Part shown: piece after piece, positions 23,991 through 35,244 of the stretch
Layout of the letters: each line of letters begins with the position of its first letter
Numbering within the stretch: position 1 is the stretch's first letter
Source of the DNA: Escarpia spicata
Taxonomy: Eukaryota; Annelida; Polychaeta; Sabellida; Siboglinidae
NCBI GenBank assembly: GCA_963995525.1
Contig: OZ023206.1
Span: 22,436,871-22,500,870, forward strand
Direction: 5' to 3'
Length of the DNA: 64,000 bases
Made by a program: the position numbers and the translations under genes
The notes under the pieces: generated by a model
What the model was told of the DNA's origin: nothing
Database searches by the model: none
The model's input: only the letters and a program-made list of their open reading frames with translations

Positions 23991-24329
23991 GACTAAATAG
24001 TTGTATTTAATTGGGTTGTCTTTGCGATGCTTCTGACACTGTTGATATTGAATAGAATTCCGCTAAGTGTGTTACGTTTGGTTTTCTTACGACGTTCAGG
24101 GGTTGATTCATTTTGAGGGTTTCGTCCAAAGGTTGGATCCCAGGTTTGGGATGTACGACTCGTGTTTGTTTGAAAGATCTGTGTGTGGGGGTCAATGTTT
24201 TGGTTATTTTGGTCACTAAGGCTGTTATATCGGTTGTGAGAACATTCCAATAAGTGGTCTTGGAAGAAGGAATGACTGTAGTTAGGATGGTCGCATTTCA
24301 TGCAGTGCCAGGAACAGGAACTGTTACAG
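23991..24329 (-). pseudogene. N-terminal Cys-rich region of the younger LINE ORF2
   Basis: Minus strand from 24329: CNSSCSWHCMKCDHPNYS, a CX3CX3CX2C arrangement often found before the endonuclease in such LINEs, then a linker and ILFNINSVRSIAKTTQ, the endonuclease start. A TAG at about 23996 interrupts it. Confidence 0.65.
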
Positions 24330-24339
24330 AGTTGCTTAG

Positions 24340-24480
24340 TTGGTAGTGGATCAAGTGAGCATGTTTTATCCGTAGTGCCAAGAATATTAGTGATTTTGGC
24401 TGTAGTAGTTGGCTCGAACACTTGAATTGGGTTTGTAAAATAACGTGTCTCGTCCTATGTCGGGTCAACGGCAATGCGGT
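24340..24480 (-). pseudogene. Old LINE, upstream RT piece
   Basis: Minus strand: RYFTNPIQVFEPTTTAKITN, ILGTTDKTCSLDPLPTKQL. It matches the RT finger motif of L2/CR1 LINEs (SCSLDPLPT.LLK). It continues directly at 21187 downwards with NDNIESIVP. The boundary with the LTR element beyond 24480 is not sharp. Confidence 0.8.
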
Positions 24481-24548
24481 AATGCAAGTTAATCAGTAAC
24501 TTATCGATCTTTTCTTGGAAGAAACGTGAACAATTGATCACATCTGGT

Positions 24549-24725
24549 GTAATCTCCCCTCAAATAATGGGACCTCCCGTCTCTGACGGGAGACCACGAG
24601 GAAGATCAACATCGCTTAACAGTGATTTGATGGCTCACGCTGTTGTATAACAATTTACCGTTTCTGGTACGTAATAAACAATGTTTGGTTCTGTTGCTAT
24701 ATCTCATTGAGTATAAGCTTTAACA
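24549..24725 (+). repeat. Probable left LTR (start uncertain)
   Basis: The stretch starts TGTAATCTCCCC, ends TTTAACA just before the PBS, contains AATAAA at about 24671 and a 5-bp-stem inverted repeat (ctcccgtctctgacgggag). No second copy exists in the window, so the boundaries are inferred. Confidence 0.45.
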
Positions 24726-24744
24726 TGGCGCAGTCGGCAAAAGG
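24726..24744 (+). promoter_or_regulatory. tRNA primer-binding site
   Basis: TGGCGCAGTCGGCAAAAGG directly follows the LTR end. TGG complements the tRNA CCA tail, and TGGCGCAGTCGG is a usual metazoan Gypsy PBS. The priming tRNA is not identified with certainty. Confidence 0.7.
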
Positions 24745-24778
24745 CCACGAACTCAAAATAAGACGTTAAAAAGTCGAT

Positions 24779-25830
24779 TTGTCTGTAAACGGTAGCGACA
24801 AAATGGACAGAAAATCTCGCGTCGCAAGCAAACACGGCGCCGCGGAGCTTTCAAAAGCTCGGCAAGAGCGCGCCACAAACGTTGACGTTCACCAAAGTCC
24901 GCGCTGCGGTGACACAATCGCACCAGACTGGCTTGCGACATTCCTGTCTAAACAAGAAGAACGGGACAACAAACGTGAACAGCGAGAACAGGAACGGGAG
25001 CGCGCACGCGATGAAAGACATGAACTATCGATGCGTCTATTCTGCGAGACCCTCGACAGATGCGCTCATAAATCACCATCGCGCGCACACAGCAACGGCG
25101 CCAATGATGAGTCTAGTGGTCCAGAGACTCAACATGCAGACACCGTGACCAACGTCCAGCGTACTTCTACCGGCCAACACGCTAAAACTAGACCGCCGGA
25201 GCCAATGGCAGCAGATATAACACTACGAGAACTAGCAGCATGGAGGCGATCATGGGTAGATTTCGTGGAGTTAGAACAGCTCGATCGTCTCCCAAGACGT
25301 CAACAGAGAGCCATGTTGCGCACTAGCCTCTCTATTGAAATGCGTGCTACATTGCAATTAGCCATCGGTGTAGACAATGATGACGATATAACCGTTACAG
25401 CGTTACACTTATACATGGAATTGCCAGCAGTGCTTAGACGATCGTCTTACTACGCGAATTATGTCGGGAATTAGTGACCCAGAAACAAGACGAAAGTTAT
25501 TAGCAATCACGCCTCCCCTTCTCTACTGACAACAGTTGATATCTGCAGGAATGAAGAATCAGCAAGGAATGACGAAACTGCACTTGCAAACAATGACAAA
25601 GGCCATACGAAGATAGACAGAATTGGCAAGAAAACCTGGCAACGTAGTAAAACCAGGAATAACGCCACTTCAAAACATAACCACAGATGCGGTTATTGTG
25701 GAAAATCGGCTCATTAAACGCGAGATGAATATCCTGCACGACACAGTGTATGTTCAGTCTGTAAGAAAATGGGTCATTGGGCTACGTGTTGCCGTCAGAA
25801 CAATCCACAGAATAAGAGTACACGTCGATC
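24779..25830 (+). pseudogene. Gypsy gag with zinc knuckles, broken
   Basis: A charged gag-like frame (24779-25474; NKREQREQERERARDERHE, LAAWRRSWVDFVELEQLDRL) ends at a stop. Further on, in other frames, come CGYCGKSAH followed by a stop, and CSVCKKMGHWATCC, a CX2CX4HX4C nucleocapsid knuckle at about 25750-25795. The frame is interrupted at least three times. Confidence 0.75.
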
Positions 25831-27616
25831 GACCGCAATGAGTCAGATTCGCGTACTGGACATTCTGGGAAAGAAAAAACACCGTCGTGCCCCGCGCATT
25901 AAAGTACAACTTTATCATAATGCTGATGATAGCTTCATCACAACAGCACAGGCAACACCAGATACAGGAGCCGAAGCCACTGTTGCAGGGCTTTATATCC
26001 TAAAACAAATAGGATTAGACATCGGAAATACATGTCCCCCGCCCGAAGACACAATCATTGCTGCCAATGGTACATCATTCGAATGTATTGGCACAGTAGA
26101 CATCTACATCCATGCAGCAGACAAATATACGAAAGAGACGGTTCTTATCTGCAAAGAGCAAAAAGGACTTCTGCTGGCATGGTATGTTTGCCGAGACTTA
26201 GGAATCGTGCCGAACGATTATCCCAAACCAATTCGTGCCATAAGACGGTCACGCGAAACAAAATCGCCAACAAAGATTCTCCCAGAACACGAGTCATCCG
26301 ACATGCGAACACGGAAGCGCAATGACTTACTTGAAGAATTCAAAGACGTGTTCGACACAGGTGATCAAATGAAGACAATGTTGGGTGAACCAATGAAAAT
26401 CCACTTGAAAGAGAACGTTGAGACTTTTGCAATATCTGCCACTCGCCCCATTCCTTTCGCCTGGCGGGATGAAGTCAAAGCAAATCTCGACCAGATGTCA
26501 AGACAAGGCATTATCAAGCCATTGGGAGACGTTCCCACCAGATGGTGTCATCCGCTCGTGGTAGTGCCAAAACCACGAGGGGTATACGTCTTTGTGTGAA
26601 CCTCACACGTCTCAACAAATCCGTTCGTCGACCAATTCATCCTATGAAGACACCGAAAGAAGCAGTCTCCAACAACAAACCAGTGTCAAGATACTTCACG
26701 ACGTTAGACGCAAAACAAGGGTACTGGCAGATACCACTCTCTCCCGAATGCCAAGAACTGACGACTTTTCTTGACTCCTTGGGGACGTTATCTCTTCTTG
26801 AGAAGCCCCATGGGACTGTCCTCAACCGGCGATGAATATTGCAGACGCGGCGACATAGCGATCGCCGGCTTAAACAACGTCGAAAAGGTCATGGATGACG
26901 TCGTTGTACACGATGACAACTTTGAGCAACACATCGAAAGAGTTCGCTTAGTATTGCTCCCTTGTCGGGAGCACAGCATCACACTGAACCCCGACACGTT
27001 CAAGTTCGCGGAAAATGGGGTGAATTACGTTGGCTTCAAAATCAACGCAGAAGGCGTCAGCACAGATCCGGAAAAGCTGAAAGCAATCGCCGAATTCCCT
27101 ACACCAACCTGCTTGACAGAACTACAATCTTTTATGGGCTTTATCAACCAGCTTGGTGACTTCACGACAGCGGTCATTACAACTGCTGATCCATTGCGTG
27201 ATATACCGAAGAGCAAGAACGAGTTTCGATGGACTGAAACACACAGCAAAGCTTTTCAAGCCACCAAGAAAGCGTTGGTAACTGCTCCTACACTGGCACA
27301 CTTTGATCCATCAAAACCAACGGCGCTACACACAGATGCATCGCGACGCAAAAGTCTGGGCTATGCTCTTTTGCAGCAACACGCAGACAAATGGCGACTG
27401 ATTCAGTGCGGATCACGCTTTCTTACAGACACGGAAAGTCGCTATGCCATGGTGGAATTAGAACTACTGGCAGCCACCTGGGCAATGAAGAAGTATCGCA
27501 TTCAACTACTCGGACTGTCACATTTTGAGTTGGTCGTCGATCACAAACCATTGGTGACAATTCTCGATCGCCATCGACTTGACGATATCGACAACACGCG
27601 TCTTCAACGTCTCTAA
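25831..27616 (+). pseudogene. Gypsy protease, reverse transcriptase and RNase H
   Basis: Protease: TPDTGAEATVAGL (active-site DTG) at about 25955. RT: RPIPFAWRDEVKANLDQM, GIIKPLGDVPTRWCHPLVVV, then a shift at about 26580, LCVNLTRLNKSVRRPIHPM, TTLDAKQGYWQIPLSPE, another shift at about 26765, RSPMGLSSTGDEYCRRGD, and VMDDVVVHDDNFEQH in place of the usual YVDDVLV. RNase H: LHTDASRRKSLGYALLQQ, VELELLAATWAMKKYRIQLL, FELVVDHKPLVTIL. The frame ends in a stop at 27616, where an intact polyprotein would continue. Confidence 0.88.
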
Positions 27617-27839
27617 GAAAAGACATCACTCTTCTCGTTCTCGATACGCTGGACAAAGGGCAAAGACCATTGCATCCCAGATGCTTTGTCACGTGCACCT
27701 GTGTCGGATCCATCAGATCAAGAAGCAGAAGAAGAAGTAGAACACTACGTTCACGCGGTAACCATCAATGCATCAGAATGGTACATAAAGACGACCAAGA
27801 TGATCAGCAAGATCACCTGTGTGACCCGATATTAGATCG

Positions 27840-28790
27840 ACTTAGAACAGTCGCTATGCAAGACGAAAGGTACAAAACTCTCATTGACAATGTCCAGAAT
27901 GGCTTCCCGTCTTCAAGAGACAAAGCAAACGCTAGTGTCATACCATTCTGGAACATCAGAAACGAACGAACTGTCAGTGAGCGACGGGATAGTTCTGTAT
28001 GGACCTCGTATTGTCGTGCCCAAGTCAGCTCGACGTGAAGTCCTAGCGCGTCTTCATGACTCGCATCAAGGGACCGATAGAACGAAACGCAGGGCGAGAC
28101 AAAACGTGTACTGGCATGGCATTAATAACGATATCGCTACGACAGTGGCAAGTTGCAATAAATGCCAAGAACTCCGACCTTCTCAGCAACGCAAACCACT
28201 GAGATCAGAACCTCTACCAAACAGGGTGTTTGAAGATGTGTCAGCAGACTTCTTCCACTACGCCGGACGAGATTATCTCGTCTATGTAGATCGACTCTCA
28301 GGATGGCCTGTGGTCTTCCATTTCCCAAAGGCTAAGACTACATCCCGCCACACCATTTATGCATGTCGACGTGCATTCGTGGAGCTTGGAGTCCCAGTGC
28401 GATTTAGGTCCTCAGTTCGCGTCTCGTGAGTTTAACCAGTTCTTAAAACGCTGGGGCGTTCGTCCCGCACCATCCACATCACCTTACCACCAATCTAACG
28501 GACATGCCGAGGCTGCGGTGAAAACAATAAAAAAACTCACTGTAATAACAACTGTGAATGGAGATCTGGACGATGAGAATTTCCAGCGAGGACTTCTAGA
28601 ATACGGCAATACTCCTCGTGCAGGTGGCCTCTCCCCTGCACAAATCCTATTTGGACACCCACTGCAATCGGCAGTACCCGCACATCGACAATCGTTTGCA
28701 AGTAAGTGGCAAAATGTGGCGGATAAGCAGGATGCTGGCTGCGGGCAAACACATGCACGGGGCGAAGAGCGTTACAACAGGCCATTTCTA
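27840..28790 (+). pseudogene. Gypsy integrase, broken
   Basis: Zinc-binding HHCC region LHDSHQGTDRTKRRARQNVY, then VASCNKCQELRPSQ. Catalytic core: EDVSADFFHYAGRDYLVYVD (first Asp), GPQFASREFNQFLKRWGV (second acidic region, after a frame change near 28410), and YHQSNGHAEAAVKTIKK (Glu). Ends near FASKWQNVADKQD without a chromodomain or GPY/F motif seen. Truncated against the next element. Confidence 0.85.
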
Positions 28791-29400
28791 GCCACCTGTT
28801 CCACCAGAGCTCGACCCTCTCTATTCCCCACTCCCCAAACACTGCCAACACTCTCCTCTTCACCAGGTTCCGCTACTCCAACATGTGCATTGAAGTCTCT
28901 CGCAATACACATCACCTCCAGCTCCACCAATCCCATCATCCTCTCCAAAGTATCCCTAACTCTTCTTTCTCTGCCTCCATCCTTCCCGTCTGTGGCCCGC
29001 ATACATACATAACAAATACCAGTTGTTTCCTAATCATCAGCTATGCCATCACTAAACGTCCCTTCCATCTTTCCAATCGAACCACCGTCTTACTGATCTC
29101 TTCTGATACAATGGTGCCAATTCCATTACTTCTTCCATCTCCTCCTGCGTGTAGTAGCTTGAATCCATCCATCAGCATTCTCTCTCCTCCTTCCTTTTCG
29201 GTTCCTGTATGCATAGCACCTCCAAACGCCTTCTCCCCATCATCTCCACCACCTCAACCGCATTACCGCTCATTGAGCCAACATTCAAACTACCTAACCG
29301 AACTTCACATTTGGATCGCTGCCGGCTGGACGATCCCCTGGACTTCGTCTTCTCGAAGCCGTCTCTTTTACTGTTGCTTGTACCATCGTATGATTTAGGA
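28776..29400 (-). pseudogene. RTE-like LINE endonuclease fragment
   Basis: Minus strand from about 29330: VRLGSLNVGSMSGNAVEVVE, MMGRRRLEVLCIQEPKRKE, a shift, LMDGFKLLHAGGDGRSNGIG, and at about 28900 IARDFNAHVGVAEPGEE, NREGRALVEQVARNGL. This is the N-terminal half of an endonuclease of the type with GDFNAHVG (RTE-like or related). Here the Gly is changed to Arg. It is cut off exactly at the Gypsy integrase. Confidence 0.8.
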
Positions 29401-29504
29401 CATCACAGCCACTCAGCAGCGCTGCCCTGGCTGACCTGCTAGTGTGGTTTTATGTCAGAGTTTTCCTTCTCCTAGATCACCTCATTTACTCTACATTGCT
29501 TCAG

Positions 29505-29706
29505 TTAACTCAGCTGTATGAATGAGTACCTGGCTAAGGACTGTGGTGGATATTTGTGTACGAATAGTCTTCGCGCATTAATTGCAGCGTGGCTGAATGC
29601 TTCCCAGAGAAGTCGAGATGGAGTTCGATTGAACTATCTGCCAGCGAGTAAAGTGTAAAGCGCTTTGAGCAGTCCCGAGGACTGGATACTGCGCTATATA
29701 AGAACT
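29505..29706 (+). repeat. SINE, 5'-truncated
   Basis: Plus-strand copy of the SINE at 55.8 and 59.0 kb: GTGGATATTTGTGTACGAAT, GCATTAATTGCAGCGTGGCT, GTAAAGCGCTTTGAGCAGTC and the tail GCGCTATATAAGAACTTAC. The tail pair AAAGCGCTTTGAG / GCGCTATATAA resembles the 3' end of L2-clade LINEs, so L2 machinery may have mobilised it. The tRNA-like head is absent. Confidence 0.8.
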
Positions 29707-29899
29707 TACTTTTTTACTACTACCAGAGATATTGGGAATAGGGAGTCGCGTGCATTGACGTTCAGTGTCTTACGAGTACCGGGGACGAATACATAAACAC
29801 TGCGGGTGGTGCATAATATGTCTTTCACCCTTCTCTTCGTATGGTGGTATGCTATAATCAGTAAGTGTTTCCAGCAAATTGGTTTAAACTTCACAACTC
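29707..29899. other. Non-genic stretch, nothing recognised
   Basis: No gene or repeat similarity was seen. Confidence 0.4.
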
Positions 29900-30690
29900 A
29901 CTCACCAGATGGAGCACTGTAAATGTTGTATTTCGACTTGGGTTTGAATAATGCTGCTAGTCTATGCACAAAATCTCAAAAGGGCTTTAGAAAACACTTT
30001 AGAGGTACCTAAATGTTACAAGCTGTCATCCATGCCAAGATTTATCTATGACATTTGTCGGTCATAACCAACCAGGATAACACTTTCATTAGTGATTTTT
30101 ACTGGGTAATGAGCTATTTTGTGAAAATGGAGGCAGGGCTTTTTTAAGGTTTTTCAACAATTACACAATCAGCTATATATCTACTAATTACAGGGCTACG
30201 TGATAAAATTGTGTGTCTGCAAGTGTGGAAAAACGAATCAAGTGCGCATCAAATTGTATATCAATACAATAGATATAATTCAAATGAAAGAACAAAACAT
30301 ACCAAATTATATTTAAAATTAATTAGGTTTCGTAACCGAAGGTGTACAATAGTTCAAAACAATTACTTACATACGTGATACTTGACAACTGTTTTTACAT
30401 CAAAACCTTCCAAATTCATTTCCAATTAGAACAACACTAGAATTTCTAACAAACGATGTAATTATGTTACATAACCAAAATATTAACCCTACCCCCTACT
30501 TTTTATAACCGCCGCCCAAGAACATAATCGGCAGTATATGTACTAATTACAAGGTTACATAGCTAATTGTTCCCATCAATCCCAGTTCATTTCCAAATAA
30601 AACAGCACTAGATTTTCTGAAAAACAATGTAATATTTTGCATATAAAACCGAACACTAATCCTACCCCCTGCATTTCCGGGAATTGTTAC
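29900..30690. repeat. Unclassified dispersed repeat, inverted relative of 53.3-54.64 kb
   Basis: Shares, in reverse orientation, gaaaatggaggcagggcttt, ccaagatttatctatgacat and the AT-rich body of 53.3-54.64 kb. The part 30170-30690 contains about 1.4 units of a ~365-bp tandem unit, each starting near ctaattacagg or ctaattacaagg. No coding capacity and no terminal repeats were recognised. Confidence 0.7.
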
Positions 30691-30837
30691 ATTCCCAGGC
30701 AGCACACCACTCGCTCTCATGGCGCGCCGCCATTTGACTGCGTTTGTGTACTCGTAAGCCGTTGGAGGGCGCCACATGTACTGGGTCGCAGCATAATGGA
30801 CAGGAGTGTCGCATCTCCCTATTTCCAATATCTCTGC

Positions 30838-30883
30838 TACTACTACTGCTGCTGCTGATGATGATGGTGATGATGACGATGTT

Positions 30884-30914
<31 letters not shown>

Positions 30915-30950
30915 CTGGTGCTGCAGCTACTGCTGCTGCTGATGATGATG

Positions 30951-30989
<39 letters not shown>

Positions 30990-31246
30990 ATGCTGATGTT
31001 GCTGCTGCTGCTGCTGCTGATGATGATGATGCTGCTGCTGCTGTTGCTGCTGCTGCTGATGATGATGATGATGTTGATGCTGCTGCTGCTGATGCTGCTG
31101 ATGCTGCTGCTGCTGCTGCTGCTGCTGATGCTGCTGATGCTAGTGCTGATGCTGATGCTGATGTTGCTGCTACTACTACTACTAAGACGACGGCGACGAC
31201 GACCACCTCCACCATCACCACCACCTCCACCACCACCACCACCACC

Positions 31247-31279
<33 letters not shown>

Positions 31280-31335
31280 ACCACCACCAACACCACCTCC
31301 ACCAACACCAACACCAATACCACCACCACCATCAA
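30838..31335. repeat. Compound trinucleotide array (CTG/GAT then CAC)
   Basis: About 340 bp of mixed CTG and GAT triplets change at about 31180-31200, through ACT and ACG, to about 135 bp of CAC/CCA triplets. All frames are open, giving Leu/Met-then-Pro or Ala/Asp-then-Thr strings. There is no evidence that these are expressed. Confidence 0.95.
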
Positions 31336-31338
31336 TTG

Positions 31339-31520
31339 TTAATTTGTTAATTAAATTAAATTAATTAAGTTAATTTAATATAATTAATACATTTTCTCAA
31401 TAAACACAAATTAATTAAATTAACTTAATTAAGTTTTCTGGAAGAACTTAATTTAATTTAATTTAATTGACAACTTTTCAATTAACTTGACATCTTTTCA
31501 ATTAACTTTCAATTAACTTT
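31339..31520. repeat. AATTAA-rich low-complexity tract
   Basis: Imperfect TTAATTAA-type repeats (taatttgttaattaaattaa). A similar tract occurs in both arms of the inverted duplication (32200-32300 and 49240-49460). Confidence 0.8.
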
Positions 31521-32049
31521 GTTTTATTGGGTATTATTTTATGCATTCCTGAGATGGTTGTCACTAGGTTGCTGTCAATAGATATAATGAATAGATGGTA
31601 ATAGTGCACGCTACAAACAGTCATTGACCAAACTGACACCAAACATTAGTTAGGTCTAGGCAGTTGTCCGAACAGGCTCAAATATCCAGCTACGGTCTTT
31701 CTATGACTGAGCTGGGTGAATTGTAATGTTCAGTATGTGACCAGATGCTTCAGTTTTATTACGTAAGAGGATGTTCAGAGGTGGGTTCTGATCTAATAAA
31801 TTAGTGGTACTTTGTAGCCTGGCTAAAGATCAAAGAGGATATTGAATCATGGACACCGACAGGTGCTAATCCACCATTGAACAAACAGTAGCTATATACA
31901 CTGCCAGGAGTTCTGCCACTGCCAGCCACATGTCTGCTTCATTGGTTTCTAGCACAAGTCCAAAATTTTATTTAGAGTCTGGAGGTTTCCTAGACGTAAT
32001 CCCTTATGACAAATCCCAAGGGATAAACCTGAAAAGTGAACACAATTTG
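31521..32049. other. Non-genic stretch, nothing recognised
   Basis: No gene and no repeat shared with other parts of the window were recognised. It lies outside the left arm of the inverted duplication. Confidence 0.4.
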
Positions 32050-32831
32050 GCAATACATTATTTAACTTAAATTGTCGGAATGTGCTTTCAAGTTTAGAGA
32101 TATTTGTGTAATGTAATTATGCTTTATTAGCAGGCTTGCCCTCTTAGACATTATGTTTCTGTTAGCCCCCTTATTGGCTTTTTTGTTTTGTATTAAAATT
32201 AATTGTTAACAGTATTGAAGTTAACTGGTATTTTAATTGAACAATTAGTTGTTAATTGAATGAAAGTTAATGATTCGTTTATTAATTAATTAATTATACA
32301 ACGCACAGTATCACTATTTTAATCACAATATATCAAACACTATACAAAACAATGCCAATAGAACGACATATTTATCACACAAATAACATATACATACTTG
32401 TTCAGCAAATATATATAATATATATCCTAACGTAAACTATTCTGCAAAACTACAATCGCACATCCCGAGCGTGTTGTACACGAAATTTGTGTGAAGCGAT
32501 TGAACACTCGTTAGGTGTAACGACCAGTCAGTCCACCACTCGGTCACTTCCAGCTAAGACGGGAGACAAACATGTACAGCAAGACAGAGCGAGACACGTC
32601 GAACATGTGTACGGCCATTTATGCCTGTATATGACGATATATTCCAAACCACAACAAAGCTGGCACGCGAGCAGACATATGATACACTTACATGGTAAAT
32701 AGGAGCGGCTCATTTATTAATTCCTCCATGAAAGACTGTAATTATGGCAGACGCGTATTCATTTTTAGCGCGTGTGCGCGTGCGTGCATATGTGTGTACG
32801 AGCGTATATATGCGTGGATGCGTGTATGTGA

Positions 32832-32844
<13 letters not shown>

Positions 32845-32878
<34 letters not shown>

Positions 32879-32989
32879 AGGGAGGGAGGGAGGGAGGGAG
32901 GGAGGGAGGGGGAGGGAGGGAGGGAGGGAGGGAGGGAGGGGGAGGGAGGGAGGGAGGGAGGGAGGGAGGGAGGGAGGGAGGGAGGGAGG

Positions 32990-33057
<68 letters not shown>

Positions 33058-33072
33058 GAGAGAACGAGAGAG
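32845..33072. repeat. (GA)n-(GGGA)n-(GA)n microsatellite
   Basis: GATA and GA units, then about 125 bp of GGGA units with GGGGGA interruptions, then GA. It occupies the same place downstream of the gene as the CT/CA/10-bp array in the right arm (48185-48766). Confidence 0.95.
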
Positions 33073-33394
33073 AGACAAGGAGACAGGGTTACCGAGATAA
33101 ATAAAGACGAAGTCCTGGTGATTAGGAATATAATTATCTATTAGTAGTACCTAATACCTAAGCGCTAATCGTATTGACAATAATTATGATTACAACGTCC
33201 AAAGCAATAGTCAACAATACAGTGAAATAAATCAAATATATTATACCAGCCAAATAATGGTCAACGCGTATAATTAATAATAAACTGCTATGTTGATAAT
33301 CGAGTCATGTTTACGCTATTTACATTTAGCCTCGCCCTTTACTATTATTGCTCTCTATCACAAGCAACGTCGATATTACATATCGAGTCCGCAA

Positions 33395-35244
33395 TTAGTG
33401 TAGCAGTCTTTGATTTACTGACAAAACGACGGTGTAAGAACGGAATATTGGGTTAATCAATATCGACTCCAGGTGTTGTCCTCCGGGTGATCCGACGCGA
33501 TATCGAGGGGGACCTGCGTCATTCAACGGGGGTCTGTAATCCAGACGTCCAGGGTGGGTGTCGCCTGGTCGATCTATGCCGCTCATCGGGGGTCTGTACT
33601 CATGTGGCCCGGCGAAGTTGTCTTGTGGGTGACCGAAGTTGGTCGTAGGAGGTATGAACTCATGCGGTCCGATGTACGGGTCTTGAGAATGAGCATGACC
33701 GCTCAACGACGGCAAGTATTCGTTTCCTCCTGGGCAGCCGTTGCGGTGTTCCGACACCTCATATCGCGGAGGCAGGCTGCCGTTAGCGTACGGCATTGGC
33801 ACGGAGATGTTTCCGTTTCGAGGATTATTCCGGACATTGCAGTATCTCATCGAACTGCCCGTCGTACGCGGACGTACTGGTAATGTAGGTGGGAGATCGT
33901 CCCGGTGTCCTAGGGGCGCACCCATTCCACGGTCAGGCTCCACGCGGTTCAAGTCACGGTGACTCCAGCCATCCACACCGCCCACTATCGAGGGAAACTT
34001 GGGCTGGTCCATAGGAAACACAGAATGTCGCTTCTTCGTCATTTTTGGTGGCCCCATTATGGACAGAAGCGCCGGGATAATAAGCAACCCATGAAAAGTT
34101 CCCAGTAAGATGACCAGGAACATTGTCTTGAAGAAGGTACGGAAGATATACGATGCGGAGAATGCGAGCGGAGACACACCGAGGATTGTTGACAATGCAC
34201 CCTGCGCTATGGGGTAGCCGAGAGCGTGGAGGGCGTTGCGCATGCGCTGGTTACCAGTGTCGCCCTCTGCCGACACGAAGGCGTAAGTAATATGTGCCGA
34301 GAAGTCAACACAGAAGCCGATGCATATGATGATGTTGATCATTGAGATCGTGTCGAGGTTGACGCCCCACCACGTCATGTAACCTATGACCCCGGTACAG
34401 ATGGACACGATACTGAAGGTCACCCAAAAACTGCACACCGGATGTGGTATGAGAAACAGCGAAACAAGAAACATGGCGGCCGTGGCTATAAGCAGATTCT
34501 GTCGCGTGTTTGGCCAAACGGCGAGGTACTGGTCGAAGAATATGAACGCGGGGTGAAACACCTTCACGTCCAGATCTTTGTGGTTATCAGCGAAATCACG
34601 AGCGGCCAACATCATTTCGCTTTCCCGAATCGAGGTGTCTATATTTTTGGAATACACGAAGAATCGTGAGTATTTCACTTTATCAGAGTCTGTCTTAATG
34701 TCCAATTTGTAATTAAAAGGGCTGTATTGTAAAAAGAAGGCTTCGAGTGTATCCGAGAAGTTCCCAGCGACTACATTGTCGCTTCCGATGAATGTAGCAA
34801 AATCGCGAGTCCACGCCGATGTAACGTTATTGCCATGGAAATACTCTGACGTTTCAAATTATGTTATCATATCATCGATTTTGTTTTGTTCTTCCTTTTT
34901 CCACAGATCAAGCTCCTTGCCAACATTGACGCTGACTACAGGACCGTATTCACGGAAGTACTTGATGTCTTGATCGTAGTAGTCAGCGACGTAGGAACCA
35001 TCTCCTGCCAGACGGTCTAAAGAGATACCATCGTTGACTTTTAAGCATCCCCATATAGCAACACCTAAATACACGAGATAGACGTGAAGGAGAAATATCT
35101 TGAAGGGTCGAGTTGACAGCAATCCACCCCACGAGTCCCTGAAGAATGCCATCGCCCTCACGTCTGCCGTCTTTGTGGCCTCTTCCGTTTCCTCCTCCGT
35201 GTATCCGCCCGTGCAGAAGAGCCGGAAGATGGCGCTGCGGTGTC
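33395..35244 (-). pseudogene. Patched-domain gene A, exon 3 (nonsense codon)
   Basis: Last and largest exon of gene A. It starts after a 3' splice site (tatttcgcag) with GHRSAIFRLFCTGGYT, carries TM7 (FKIFLLHVYLVYLGVAIWGC) and an extracellular loop. TAA at 34861-34859 replaces the GAA found in B (codon 571). Beyond it the frame is open: the second half of the transporter, with NTRQNLLIATAAMFLVSLFL and ICIGFCVDFSAHITYAFVS, and a Pro-rich cytoplasmic tail with repeated GPHE-x-x-PP units. A has one more tail unit (GPHEYRPPMSGIDRPG) than B, and its last residues differ because of a small indel before the stop. Confidence 0.88.

Larger units (their letters stand above)
21197..24329 (-). mobile_element. 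Younger CR1-like LINE inserted in the old LINE, with TSD
   Basis: A 3.1-kb minus-strand LINE. AGTTCTTAG at 21188-21196 and AGTTGCTTAG at 24330-24339 fit a 9-10 bp target duplication with one indel. The old LINE frame resumes across it (CSLDPLPTKQL to NDNIESI). The 5' part codes for a Cys-rich stretch and endonuclease, the middle for RT, and the 3' end has little UTR. Confidence 0.88.
24549..28790 (+). mobile_element. Ty3/Gypsy LTR retrotransposon, decayed, right end lost
   Basis: Plus-strand order: possible left LTR, primer-binding site, gag, protease, RT, RNase H, integrase. The RT-RH-IN order is that of Ty3/Gypsy. No right LTR was found; the integrase C-terminus abuts an RTE-like fragment near 28776. 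There are stops in gag-NC, RT, RNase H to IN and within IN. The short PBS and domain set would suit the Mag-like branch, but that is inference. Confidence 0.85.

Noticed and set aside
30744..31364. 206-codon Leu/Met-rich then Pro-rich frame and its Ala/Asp counterpart
   Set aside because: All frames are open because the DNA is a triplet array. No conserved flanking protein or splice sites were found.
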